Shown in pieces: positions 12,101 to 22,900 of a stretch of DNA of 64,000 nucleotides (the first letter of the stretch is position 1; each line of letters opens with the position of its first letter). This DNA comes from Henricia sp. BOLD:AAB3569. Taxonomy: Eukaryota; Echinodermata; Asteroidea; Spinulosida; Echinasteridae. A program made the translations under genes and the position numbers. A model generated the notes under the pieces. That model saw only the letters and a list, made by a program, of their open reading frames with translations. It did not search any database and had not been told where the DNA came from. The stretch is taken from positions 2,046,001 to 2,110,000 of the forward strand of contig JBBELK010000024.1 in NCBI GenBank assembly GCA_037783545.1, given 5' to 3'.

Positions 12101-15100
12101 AGAGGTCCTGAGATAATTCATCATGTAATTTGTCTGAAACTCTGTCTTCAGCCATAAAAATCTCATCACTGCAGGCCATAACTAACGATCAATAAACAAT
12201 AATTGACATTTTGGGGTGTTACCAGCTGGTTTTTTTTCCCCTTCTTTTTACCAAAAAGTATGTTTCGGACATAGCTTAAATATATAAAGTTACAAAGTTT
12301 TTCCAGTTTCAAGATATTTTGAAGATACTTTCAAGATATTTCCAAGACCTGTCAATGTAATCAATTGTTCAAGTAAAATTATTAAAGCAAACCCAATCCT
12401 CGGACCATATTTAAAATTTAGGTCAATAAAACATGACAAATGTTTAAAGGCAGTATACATCATTGGTAATCTCGAAAATCAGAAATGTTCACAGATTTAC
12501 GCCTAACTTACACAATGTAAACATGATGACCGTAGAAAACTTCCCCTGAAATTATTTTGTCTGAAGTGCTATAGTCTTTGAGAAATGAGTAAAACAATTA
12601 GTTTTCGTCTCATGAAACGAAAATTCAATTCGCCCCAAAACCATTTCGCCCCAAATTACTTCGTCAAAACACTACATCGCCCAAATGCTACTTCGCCCCA
12701 AAACCACTTCGTGCACAGGCCGTGGTTCACGGGCTAAATGGTTCAGGGCGAAGTGGTTTTAAGGCGAAATGACTGCAAACCCTTTTTTGACTGTTTTCTC
12801 AAAAGTTAGACGAAGTACGGAGCTGGTTTTTGCTCAGGTTGGTTTTAATCATGCATATCTTCAATCACACACCGGGATAAAACTATTTGTAACCGTTTAC
12901 CAATCATGTATACTATCTTTAAGCATGACAGAAGTGCCAAAAATACACAGGGCTGATTAGACTTGATGTTTTTCGTATGATTACGATTCTGCAGCAAGCC
13001 GTTAACTTTCTGATGTCCATTTCATGGCATTTACTAAAAACTAAATATAGTTTTGTGTTTTTAAAAGAATTTTTTTGTGTGTTTTTGTTTGTTCAGGAAC
13101 AGCTCAAGTTTTCATTCTCAGCAGTCTTGTGCTTTGCACAGCAAGTTCTTTCAAAACGTAAGTATTGGATTAAAAACTTTAGCTGGATTTCTATTATTCT
13201 AAGAAAAACCTCTGATATGCAGCTATGATCAATGTTTAAAAATTCATTTTTATTAAGTCAAATGTACCTTCACTGTGCAAAATTCTCTCCAATTGATATT
13301 TGTGTGAATTTTATTTTTTGTTTCATGAATTTTCCAGTCAAGAATTGATTTTATGTAAGTTAAATGTGTCACATATTAATGTAAATTGCAAACATGACAT
13401 CATGCTTAATGATACATATCCAAATAAGGTAGGCTTTCTATCGTGGTTCATGAAACTTGGTATGTAGCACAAAACTGTAATCATTTGCACGAGTGTTGTC
13501 AGCTTTGTGTAAATAAAATAATGTTGTGTCTTTTTTATGGTAATGTATAAATTTCGGACTTACTAGAAAATGTTTCTGCAAAAGTAAGGATTATTGACAA
13601 ACTCTTGCTTAATTTGTTCCTTTTCACCTAATCGGTAAAGTGCTAGGCCCACAGCTTGTGTGTTCCCAAATGAGTTTCTGTGCATGTATTTGGAAACAGC
13701 CAAGTCCACTTGTTCCATAACCACATTCCACTCTCATGGAGTGCTTCATTTGCACCCATTTGCTTTGGAAAGACCCATTTTTAAAAAGTCTTATTATGGA
13801 TCTTAACTTATGAAGAGTTTAATGAAATCCACTCTGGCTCTTTTCAGAGCCATTTGAAATGAGATTGATTCCATAGTGCCACATGTATCTTAATGTTGAA
13901 TTCACTGTGCAAGCTTTTAAACTGTAATTGGGTTTGTGTAATTTCAAATGATGTGTATTACAACTTTTAGGCTAAGCTGTTGAGTGCATGTTTCAATATA
14001 ACCTTTGTTTTGTGTGTTCCATGTTTGACCACCAATGGGTTATGTTCTGTATTGTTGTATTTTCACATGTGAAGCCTTGAGGTAGGAATCGGAACTAAAA
14101 ATACCAAAAAAAACTTACCGGGGGTAATTCATTTTCAAAATGTGTGATGAAGCTTTTGCCTATTTGGATTGTTCTGTGGTATTTTCTTCGCTTATGGTTA
14201 CTAAAAAATGCTAGAATATATTCTGATTCCTGTTTCAAGGAAGGCATGTCAATTTTATGATTACAATATTTAGCATTTGAGTTTTGTTGTCATGTTTAAA
14301 GGAGCGTGTCCAGATCACATTTTTGAGCCCCAATTTCTCCCATAGGTGTGGAGATTTGTCATTTTTCTCATTACCATTCTGAAATTTCGCGATCACAGTC
14401 TGTATATTTTCAAGGGTATCGTCACAAAACTGCCAATGTTTTGTAAACTAATTTATCTGTTCTATAAAGCAGTGCAGTGATCACACCAACCTTTTGGCTT
14501 CTACGTATCTAAATTGGAGATTGCAAATTCCTGTTTTCTTTCCATGGATAGTGTTTTGGGGAGGTATTTTATATGATTTTTATATAAATCCATTTTATGG
14601 AAAAATCTGAACACACTCCTTTAACTCGTAGCATAGCTGACGAAGTGACGACTGTGCGGCTTTAAAGCCACTGCATATTCGTCACTTTGTCAGCTATACA
14701 ACAAATTGTTTTGTGCTCCGGGTGTTATTTTACATTTGATTTGAGTAAATTTCAAAATCCCCAAATGTTAACTTTCCTCACAGGTGGTATATCAACCAAG
14801 TCTTCAACATCTACTCCGCAGGTTGATGGACTACACCTCCAGCGACTTACTTCCTTTGATGCGATCATGGGTGCCGATTCAGTTTCAAGTCTTCAGTCGA
14901 GGATTTCTAAAATGTCCGTCAGAATGACAAGCCAAGAGTCTACTGCCGAGGATGTGAACTCGACTACACAAGATGACACAAATGAAACGAATAAATTGTT
15001 GCCACTTACTGAGTCTAAATCCTGTAATTTTGATGTAGTTTCGTCTACGAGCGATATTACCTCTGCAGTTGAAAAGCCGCATTTAACCGAGCCATCAGAA

Positions 15101-15508
15101 ATCGACAAATCAGATAGTGGACTGCCAAGTCTGGAAACAGCTGCTGCCACAGGCCCCGCCCCAATTTCTAATCCTCAACCCTCATTGGTCGAGCTCACCG
15201 AATTGAACTTGACTGATTTCAGTCGTAGCCCACCCCATTTTGTCCCTGATGTGGTCGAATCGAGCCAACAAGAAACTGGGGATTCCACCCATGGCTCGGA
15301 CGCCTCAGCGGACAGCTCTTTGCCCTCTATTCTAGCCGATCTTACCCCACAAAACTTCTCCATCAAGGGCAAATCTAAGCAACGGATTTCCAAGGCAGAC
15401 TTTAATGGGAAGCGTTCTCCACCAGGGACAGCTCAATCTGAAGACCCGCTAAGCTCGCTTGATCCACTGTGGACAATGAGAGTCAAACACAAAGATGACG
15501 CCTCTTAA
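1066..15508 (+). CDS. PTPN23: Tyrosine-protein phosphatase non-receptor type 23 (HD-PTP) orthologue, 3' part
   Basis: Exons: 1066-1226, 2577-2728, 3891-4087, 4667-7860, 8754-8850, 9364-9563, 10469-10659, 11021-11125, 11883-12021, 13097-13157, 14784-15508. The phases join and the sum closes in frame, giving 1739 aa in the window. HD-PTP is an ALIX-like scaffold that works with ESCRT in endosomal sorting of receptors. Visible in order: the end of the V-shaped coiled-coil domain (about residues 1-170), a Pro/Gln-rich region (about 170-1190), a PTP domain (about 1240-1500) and a Ser-rich tail. The tail keeps two short stretches that resemble the vertebrate protein, LTPQNFSIKGKSKQRISKADF-like and DPLSSLDPLW. 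Catalytic signatures are degenerate: KNRH for KNRY, WPE for WPD, HCNSGVGRTG for HCSAGVGRTG. Human HD-PTP shows comparable changes and is regarded as a weak or inactive phosphatase. The BRO1 domain and start lie upstream. The protein would exceed the human 1636 aa because of the Pro/Gln region. Confidence 0.95.
1441..1771. repeat. Inverted-repeat element in PTPN23 intron
   Basis: AAGGGACAACACTTG at 1445-1459 returns inverted at 1753-1767. The interior phrase around 1611-1720, beginning GGATGACGTCAA and running through TAAAAATCTGTTGTG, recurs near 54937-55040. This is therefore a dispersed element. The short open frame across it is not a gene. Confidence 0.55.
2030..2160. repeat. Dispersed repeat shared with 46500-46690
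   Basis: The phrase GATGAGCTGACCTCTGGATC followed by GGGAGGC and CAGGCAGAGT..CACCCTGCCTCAG occurs here. It appears in inverse orientation near 46560-46690. It lies in a PTPN23 intron and no coding function is seen. Confidence 0.5.
2771..3025. mobile_element. MITE-like foldback element (copy 1; copy 2 at 61052-61300)
   Basis: The arms read GAGCTCGTGCCAATGATGTC going in and the inverse at the far end, with inner arms around GTGGAAGCAATGTGCGTGCG. A second copy in opposite orientation lies in a DNAJC10 intron. The short open frames in both copies encode similar peptides only because the DNA repeats; they are not genes. Confidence 0.75.
5640..5990 (+). repeat. QPQ(S/F/L) coding repeat in PTPN23
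   Basis: Imperfect repeats of CAGCCACAA and CAGCCACAATCC encode runs such as QPQSQPQPQLQPQ. The period is a multiple of three, so all frames stay open. This produces long shadow frames on both strands that are not genes. Confidence 0.9.
6112..6153 (+). repeat. Polyglutamine CAG/CAA tract
   Basis: Fourteen consecutive Gln codons, first mainly CAG and then CAA, lie inside the giant PTPN23 exon. A pure CAG run of this kind is likely length-variable between individuals. Confidence 0.9.
8200..8525 (-). mobile_element. tRNA-derived SINE fragment, interrupted by a TTAA element
   Basis: Read on the minus strand, GGTTCGAATCCC (near 8280-8291) matches a pol III B box. It is preceded by CCTTCCACCTCTGTGGCCCT. 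The homologous stretch is split by the insertion at 8330-8506. It lies in PTPN23 intron 4. Confidence 0.45.
8330..8506. mobile_element. Foldback element flanked by TTAA (piggyBac-like MITE)
   Basis: The inverted arms begin GCCCGCCGCACACCTTTGCG and end CGCAAAGGTGTGTGGCGGGC. Both sides carry TTAA (8326-8329 and 8507-8510), the target duplication expected of piggyBac-type elements. There is no coding capacity. Confidence 0.7.
10251..10435. mobile_element. Short element with CAGGGCTCGAA termini
   Basis: It begins CAGGGCTCGAATTTC and ends with its inverse, TTCGAGCCCTG. The terminal CAGGG resembles hAT-type ends. No exact 8-base target duplication is visible. It lies in PTPN23 intron 6. Confidence 0.6.
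11190..11382. mobile_element. Decayed Tc1-type MITE, relative of 40426-40631
   Basis: It shares GGACTACC(C/T)GAACCATTGCAAGGTGT, AGTAAAGACTGTTACAAAAATGG and AAGCACACCAGTTTTAACAT with the better preserved copy at 40426-40631. The right end reads CAACTTCAACTGTATA. It lies in PTPN23 intron 8. Confidence 0.6.
14296..14623 (+). mobile_element. MITE family 'GGAGCGTGTCCAGAT', PTPN23 intron copy
   Basis: The ends are TTTAAAGGAGCGTGTCCAGA and an inverse ending ACACTCCTTTA. The interior has TCTCATTACCATTCTGAAAT and TTTTGTAAACTAATTTATCT. Related copies lie at 22359-22668, 29382-29745, 31696-31970 and in both units of the duplication at 41058-44178. There is no coding capacity. Confidence 0.8.
14634..14696. 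repeat. Short perfect-arm hairpin just upstream of the last PTPN23 exon
   Basis: TAGCTGACGAAGTGACGA is followed about 25 bases later by TCGTCACTTTGTCAGCTA, an 18-base inverted repeat with one mismatch. It ends 88 bases before the exon at 14784. Confidence 0.7.
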
Positions 15509-16964
15509 AGTTGATTTATATTGACTTTTTATTCACACATTAACGTCCGTAAATTTGACGTGTGATGTGTACGGATTTTTTTTTTCGCTCCTCGATGTAA
15601 GTATAAAATCAATTTGTATACACATAATATATGCTAATTTACACCATTGGAAATAATATGCAAATTTAAAACCACGTCTTATGTTCTAAAGATTATATCA
15701 ACTGTATATTAAACAGATAAACCTCCCCCTATATCCCCTTCGGTCACAGGTAGTTGGACAGACAAAAAATCCCTTTCTAAAAACATGCACAAATGTACAC
15801 ATGATCGAAGGGGATATCCAGAAAAAACTTCTCAAATTTTGTTATATTTAGCCTTTTTGATGTTGTATATCACATTCGTCAATTGCAGTTGTATTCCACA
15901 CAACCAAAAAACATACAGCATGGCATACACTTAAAATAAATAGGAACACCACACATGAGCGGACTGTGGTAGCTCCTGTAACTTAATTAATTGCACTTGT
16001 GGAGGGTAAAAAGCAAAATTTTAAGGCTCTTAATGTTGATATTGGCACAACCTTGTGTAGACTATTTATGTATTTTAAGTACTTAAAAAAAACGTGCTTC
16101 AGCCAAACTTATTCAGTATGCAATCAAATATATCTGTTATTTTTAATATTTGTTTTACTATTGAGGCATTCAAGATGCTTACACCGTGTAACAGGGGGTT
16201 TACACCGGGGGAAGCCCCCAGAAGATGCAAAACGAACGACACTGGATTTTGCTTTGAATTCTGGGAACACAGGTCAAAGGTTGTTCCCGGGTGGGGCTTT
16301 ATAAACGCCGTTATCGTTTGATTCGCGGTGAAAAATTAAGCCGGCGCCATGCAAAAATAGTTGCCCTAAAGTACCGCAATAAACTTTGTCAATGCCCACT
16401 CCTGTTTTGTGTCATAAATCTGTGTTTTTCTTCGTACTCAAGTCGCGATTTTAAACTGTCCGCCATGTTTTACTACTCGCGGTTACTAGGTGACGTCATT
16501 ACACCGAGCTTTTCACCAAAGACACGCTAGCGAGCTCGGGCAGTGGTGGCTGCCACCAGGGCAGACTCGTGTATCATGTGATGGCTAAAAGGACGCTCCG
16601 ATGTAAGTTGGTGTTACACAGAGTGACCATTTCGAATGCCCCTAGTATGTAACATTCAAATTACGGTACATTCAGCAATTTGCACATGTTTAGTGGCAAG
16701 TGTAGACATACATGTACAAAGTGTATTTTGAAGTTTTAAGGATATTGTGATTGCACTCATTGAATCAAAACTGGGATTCTCAAATTTGTTTTACAACCTC
16801 TGATTAGGTTCTAAAGATTCTTTTAACGGATTTCTCTCAATGCTGGCATGAACTTGTGAAATATGTCTGTGCAATTAAATTAATTCATTTAACTCTGATA
16901 ATAATAATTCTTAAAGTTGTGCTTTACCATAAACTACCATAACCATAAATTACTGAAGTAAAAG

Positions 16965-17100
16965 ATGGGTAAAAAATCCTCTCAACTTGTGAACAAAATC
17001 TGTGGGATCTTCAAAAACACATACAGAACACACTTTATATCCCGTCCAAAGGATGGAGCATATGTGTTGAAGTGCGTTGCTTATAAATAGCACAGTTACC
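16965..17100 (-). mobile_element. SINE body fragment
   Basis: On the minus strand it reads TGCTCCATCCTTTGGACGGGAT followed by a phrase resembling TGTGTTCTGTATGTG and then AAGATCCCACAG. This matches the SINE bodies at 53886-54108 and 54124-54460. The tRNA-like head is missing. Confidence 0.5.
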
Positions 17101-18421
17101 TTGGTCAAGAGTTCGATGTTTCACAACTGCCTTAACACTTAACCTTGTATACCCCGACAATGTACAACTCACTTTCAATATACTAGGTCTCTGATCCAGA
17201 ATATCGACTTTTGATTTCTATATGATAAGGCGCTATAATTTCAGCCATTTTTGTTTACCAGCTACATGTTGGGTTGTATTATTGATGGATCGTGTAAGCT
17301 ATGTAATTTACACCCAGAATGTGGAGGTACACAAACAACAGTCTGTGTGCACTTTGTGATGTAGTGCATGTGTGAATGTTTAAAGCCAAATTTGTGAATA
17401 ACATGTAACTTGTGCATGCTGATAAAACAACATTTGTGCACTCGATCGGGTGTGTCTGAAATCAACATGTGAAAGATGACTATGAACTTTGTAAGGACAT
17501 TGAGAATACATGCTTTGTAATTCCAGGCTAGTACAGTTGTAAACTCAATTGTACTTGCTTGTATACAGCTTTTATGCTTCAAACTATATGTATGTACAAT
17601 GTTATTTGTTAGAGATGCACTGTCTTCATGACTGTGCAAACTCTTTCTATGATGCATTACATTGTTTTGTGATGTTTTTCACTTTATATGGTTGACCAGA
17701 AATCTTAACTTAGTACTGGAAATATTCAATATTTATCAGATATTGTGTATGTTTTGAGAAATCTTAATTATTTATAATATTACATTTGGATTTCACAATG
17801 GCATCAGTAACCCATTGTGAGAAATACAGTCATCACATCAGATCTAGGGTTCATCCTGGCAAATTTTAAATAATAATAATAATAGTCATTTTCTTCAGGC
17901 ACATGTTTATCTTATAGTTTATACGTTTTTGTTTTCACCAATTGCCCAGAATAATAGCTGAGTTGATAGAAACATATGGAGGAAGTTTCTACATGGAAGA
18001 AATTAGCTATTTTCTTGAGCCGGGATGGGTGGCGTGCCTGCCACCAACTTGCTGAAGTTAACATAATGTATTTTTACGTTGTAAAAAATGTATCTGCAAT
18101 CAACCATAGTCTCAACTCTTGTTATATTGCAATGATTTGGTTTTGCAGAATCCTTTTTATGTGTAACAGTTTTTGCACTGCTAATTATGATTAAAACAAT
18201 TGATCGAGCATAAAATGTTTGTCAAAATAGAAACAAAGTACACAAGTCTGCTAGCATCCTCATTACATGTACAGTAACATTTGGTGCCCAAATAAATTGT
18301 ACAGGCACTTGAAATAAACATGTTACTGTAAAATATACATTTTATTGATGTCCGAGTCCTTGAAAATCAGAACTGGAGTCCAAAGAGTCCTACAATCAGG
18401 TTGTTTTTAGTTTTTGAATGG

Positions 18422-18566
18422 AATACAGACCCGTTGCACGGGCGGCCATTATAGGGGACAGTCACATTGTCACTGCGTCATACATGAATGGGCTTTTCGT
18501 GAATCTATGGTCACATCATTTAAATATGAAAACTTGCCCCTGTCATGGCCGCTGGTGCAAAGGTTT
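18422..18566. mobile_element. Inverted-repeat element (family also at 37664-37806 and 46125-46262)
   Basis: It begins near CGGGCGGCCATTATAGGGGACAG and ends near CCCCTGTCATGGCCGCTGGTGC, which are inverse to each other. The interior has CACATTGTCACTGCGTCATA. The same arrangement recurs in introns of both lectin genes. Confidence 0.65.
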
Positions 18567-18624
18567 TATTTATAGAGATGAATTGACTCAGTCCCATATA
18601 CCATGTGACTCACAGGCCTTTGGG

Positions 18625-19002
18625 CAGGGTTGTAACAAGTCTCCCTCTGCTCGAGTCCCAAGTCAAGTGAAACTGCCTTTGAGTTCCAAGTCAAGTCAGT
18701 GAAAATAGTTGACACTTTTGGACAAACTCGCGAAATCTGCTTGACCATGCAGGTCTCAGTGGCTATTTAATTGACACTTTTGGACTAATCGCAAAACCTG
18801 TTTGACCAGGTCTCAGTGGCTAGTTGACACTTTTGGACTAACTCGCCAAACCTGTTTGACCAGGTCTCAGTGGTTAGGACTTGGACTCGAGACTCGGTAT
18901 TCAAGTCAACTCAAGTCCCGGTTTTCACTAGCCGAGACTTGAAGGCAGTTTGACTTGACTTAAAGTTGAGTTTAGAGCAGAGAGAGTCTCGTTACAACCC
19001 TG
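18625..19002. mobile_element. Foldback element carrying three tandem ~53-bp units
   Basis: The outer arms are CAGGGTTGTAACAAGTCTCC and the inverse ending CTCGTTACAACCCTG, flanking further inverted sequence rich in CAAGTC. Inside, 18706-18877 holds three copies of a unit containing GACACTTTTGGACTAACTCG and TGTTTGACCAGGTCTCAGTGG. The same unit reappears at 50354-50485. The CAGGGTTGTA ends match the elements at 37026 and 48131. Confidence 0.7.
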
Positions 19003-19183
19003 GCGGCAAGTGGCTTGACTAGTATACTGCACCAGTGAGGATGTGGTTGAAGGAAATGTGCATCACGTCCCCACCCCCTAGCTCGATCCCTCCCCATCCC
19101 CTAGCTCGATCCCTCCCCATCCCCTATTGTACATTGTCTATTCACCTAAACTTACTGCCAAAGCCTCGCTCCTCCATCTCCCT

Positions 19184-19660
19184 ATTAAACCTCCTCCCAA
19201 CCCCCCAAACACCCCTCCAAACACCCCTCCTCCCAACCCCCCAAACACCCCTCCTCCCAACCCCCCAAACACCCCTCCTCCCAACCCCCCAAACACCCCT
19301 CCTCCCAACCCCCCAAACACCCCTCCTCCCAACCCCCCAAACACCCCTCCTCCCAACCCCCCAAACACCCCCCAAACACGTACCCCTCCTCCCAACCCCC
19401 CAAACACCCCTCCTCCCAACCCCCCAAACACCCCTCCTCCCAACCCCCCAAACACGTACCCTCCTCCCAACCCCCCAAACACCCCTCCTCCCAACCCCCC
19501 AAACACCCCTCCTCCCAACCCCCCAAACACCCCTCCTCCCAACCCCCCAAACACCCCTCCTCCCAACCCCCCAAACACCCCTCCTCCCAACCCCCCAAAC
19601 ACCCCTCCAAACACCCCTCCTCCCAACCCTCCAAACACCCCTCCTCCCAACCCCCCGCCA
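19184..19660. repeat. 24-bp C-rich minisatellite, about 18 copies
   Basis: The unit is ACCCCTCCTCCCAACCCCCC plus AAAC, repeated about 18 times with a few truncated or GTAC-containing variants. The complementary strand is a run of G tracts. Because 24 is divisible by three, every frame is open on both strands, so the long repetitive frames here are artefacts. It ends about 250 bases before the TAF5 start codon. Confidence 0.95.
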
Positions 19661-19902
19661 AATTTTTATTGCATAATTTTGATTATCATTTTGTTTTCGG
19701 TTTTTCGACTCGCGACTATTCTTTCACGTTTGATAATTTTGGCGTTTTATACTTCGAGCAGAGTCTTCCGACCAACGGATATCACTCGTCGTTCGAGGAT
19801 CTAGTCGTGTGCTCGATTGACGCACACGACTCGAATAACGGATTTTACCCGTCCTTCAAGGGAATCTGTCGTACATGTACGCGCACGTGCGGCCTAGTAT
19901 AA

Positions 19903-19915
19903 ATCAAGATGGCGG
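19903..19915 (+). promoter_or_regulatory. YY1-like motif over the TAF5 start codon
   Basis: The sequence CAAGATGGCGGAC places the TAF5 ATG inside AAGATGGCGG, the known YY1 consensus often found at 5' ends of housekeeping genes. There is no TATA box nearby. YY1 binding is inferred from the motif only. Confidence 0.5.
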
Positions 19916-22900
19916 ACCCTGGAGGAGCTAGTCTGCCAAGTGCCACAAAAAGTGACGAAAAAGCGCTCGATAAACAGACATTATCAGCTGTTTTGCAGTT
20001 CTTGAGGAAGAACAATCTGAAGGTGAAAGAAGAGATAAATCTAGTTCGATCATGGTTCGACATGTTCGATATTGCAGCAGTTGCCGCGTTGCCGTTGTGT
20101 TTTCCCCCACCTAGTACCTAGACATGCTAGACCTGCCCACCCGTACCCCTCCACTCCCCGGCCCGGGCTACCCCCGGCCACATAAAGTAAAGTAAAGAGG
20201 ACGGGATTGTCACTTTTTGCGTGACAAAATTCCCACCACTGGGGCAACATTTAGGTGACAAAAATCCCCACCCTCGGGTGCAAAACATGCGCGTCTTGTA
20301 TACAAATGCACAGAAAAATTTATTTCAAAGGGTCAAATGCCCCACCCTCATGTCATGACCCTGGGCATAAAAAAACGTGACCAAACTCCCACCTAGGAGT
20401 CAGAGACCGTAACTGTGAGGGTGGATTCATACTGACTGCTTGTCATGCGTTAACGTGCGTAAACACGACGCGCGTCGCCTTGAGAAAATTTAGCATGGCC
20501 ATTGAGGGAATTTGTAGTGAAACAACACTGAAAACCATAGAATAACAAATACTTTCCGCCCAAGTTGGTAAAAGCTTCTCGGTCATTTAATTGGCATTCC
20601 TTACTTTTAGGCCACCCATTTTTGTAATACCTTTTACAGCTATAAAACTGACTTTTTTGCACTAATTTCATTTTTGTGGAAACGACCAACTCTTCTTCAT
20701 TCCTCTAATCCATAGTTTTTAACTTTGGACGGTAATTCCTTTTTAAAAATACAGTTTTTGTTACCTGTTTTGTCAGCTTCAGCATTGCTAACTCGTTCGA
20801 ATTTGGCCTGCTGCTGTTTCATGTTGTAAAAAACTCCCACTCATTGACCAATCAGGGCCGGGTATTAAACTGAAACATTTCTCAGCCAATCAAAAACGGC
20901 CTTTCATGCTATATTAGCATAAAACGCCATCTTTAATTTGTTAAACCTTTGGCCAGTTATTCCTGTTTTTACCCCACAATTTCCCTCAAAAATCAAAACC
21001 CTGCCCTCTTTTCACAAAAATAATCTTGTCATTCTGAAGAAAAAGATCAAGAGTAACATTATAGGTAAGTGGTTTAATAAAAATGACACTTTTAATCTCT
21101 TATATGGAACGGGGTACTAAAAGTAAGGAATGCCCTTTAATTGAAAGAAAAACCATTTTTATTCTTCGTTATTAAACAGGATAGCAAATAGGGCCCTATT
21201 TTTTTTAAAAAGTCTTTATTAACGGCTGTAATCCTTTAAAATATCATGGTATTTGTGTATACTTGTATTGCTCCTGAAATAGGACACAGAAGAACTTCTT
21301 AAGAAAGAAGCAAATATTGAAGATGCTGATGATGCAGTGGGTGCCAGCACAGACCAAGAAGTTACTTCTGTCCTCTCCGCATACAACAGGTAAGTCGTAG
21401 CATTTCCTTTATATTGTATTTTCAGTAAAAATCTGAGAATATCATGGTTGATTACATGTAACGTAGATGTCGGCATAGTCGCCAGGTCCGTGACCTCGCC
21501 ACCCTATTGATGTCAGAACAATGGCTGATGAATAGAGTGGTGACCTCACGGACCTGGCGACTATGCCGACATTTACGTTAGATCAAATGCAAGACCAGCA
21601 GCCAATTTCACGAAAAATTGTGTAGCTTAATTTTGCGCAACTTTTGAAAATGGCGTGAGCCCCATAGTACGTAAGAATTCGTGAAATCGGCTGTAGGCCT
21701 AACTGTCATCTTGTAGGGCAAGTTTATAGATAAATAAATAAATTGTCAACAATGCAAGCACAAAATGTGCAACCATGTATGTCTTCATGGAACAAAGAAA
21801 CTCCCCTACAAGATGGCAGCTATTTGATACGGTCTATTGCATAGATTGAGGGCTCGATTGTCAGCTGCATACATGTTGTATATGCCGCCCTTAAGCAAGG
21901 TACTTTGTCATTAGATGCTGGGGGGTGGGGGTGGGGAGGGGGGAGGGAGATGTGTAAAACATCTAGCTGCAAAGGAAATGGTTATCAAATGTTCAAATCT
22001 GTTCAGTTGGTAAAGTGGCAGATGGCCACAAACGATGTCCTGAGTTCACCATTTGGTATTTGCTCATTTTTCTCCAGTGATGGAGATCCATGCATGTATG
22101 AAGAATTCTACCGTGGCTTACAAAATCTTGTTGAATCTTCCCTTGATTCAAATAAGGTAAGCCTAATTCCTCAAGCTTGGTTTCAGACAAGATTTCTCTG
22201 TGCAAATTAATGAAATTTGATTTTGTTTAAAAACTGGACACAATCTTTCCGACGTTTTGGCATAAGTGCCTGAACATGTACTAGCTGATTCATTAGAAAA
22301 TTTAGATGCATACTTTACTAACATCGATGAAGCTATGCTTATGTGACAGTATTTTTTTTAAAGGAGCGTGTCCAGATCACATTTTTGACCCACCCATTTT
22401 TCACATTTGTGTTGAGATTTTGATACCATATCATGTGTTATATTTTTCTCATTTCCATTCTGAAAGAATATCGTCAAAAACTACCAATGTTTTGAAAACT
22501 AATTTATCTGATTCCATAAAGCATTGCAGTAATTACACCTACCTTTTGCTTTCACATCCAAATTGAAGATTGCGAATTCCCTGTTTTCTTCCCATGGATG
22601 GTCTTTTAGGAAGTATTTTATATGATTGTTGGGTTAAAATTAATTTATTTTTCTGAATACGCTCCTTGAAATGAAATTTGTGTGTGTGTGATTTGATCAC
22701 AGAGTGAACTGGCTCAAGTGTTGTATCCCGTCTTTGTTCACATGTACTTGGAGCTTGTTTACAACGGACATGAGAAACAAGGCAAGTACTACTCTTTGTA
22801 TGTGTGGTATAATACTCAGAGGTGCTATGGAGGAATTTAAAATTGTCGTCGAAATCAATTTCTTTTATTATCGAAACCAAAGTATGCTCTTTTTTTTTTT

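Larger units (their letters stand above)
15509..19908. other. PTPN23 3' region and spacer before TAF5
   Basis: No exon with family similarity was found on either strand. Candidate PTPN23 poly(A) signals are ATTAAA at 15708 and AATAAA at 15935. The stretch 16190-16560 is richer in CpG than its surroundings and contains GCCGCCATG-like and TGACGTCAT motifs, so it could be a promoter or a repeat. The rest is AT-rich, with repeats listed separately (16965-17100, 18422-18566, 18625-19002, 19184-19660). Confidence 0.5.

Noticed and set aside
12600-12770. Regularly spaced CTTCGCCCCAAA phrases considered as a CRISPR-like array
   Set aside because: The units are irregular, partly inverted, and in animal intronic DNA; this is a simple degenerate repeat.
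17262-17657. 131-codon minus-strand frame downstream of PTPN23
   Set aside because: Its composition is that of AT-rich spacer DNA and no signal, domain or splice partner was found.
19035-19804. Several overlapping open frames of 77-225 codons rich in LPTPQTPL or GGVFGGLG
   Set aside because: All are produced by the 24-bp minisatellite, which is open in six frames. They have no start context, splice context or domain.
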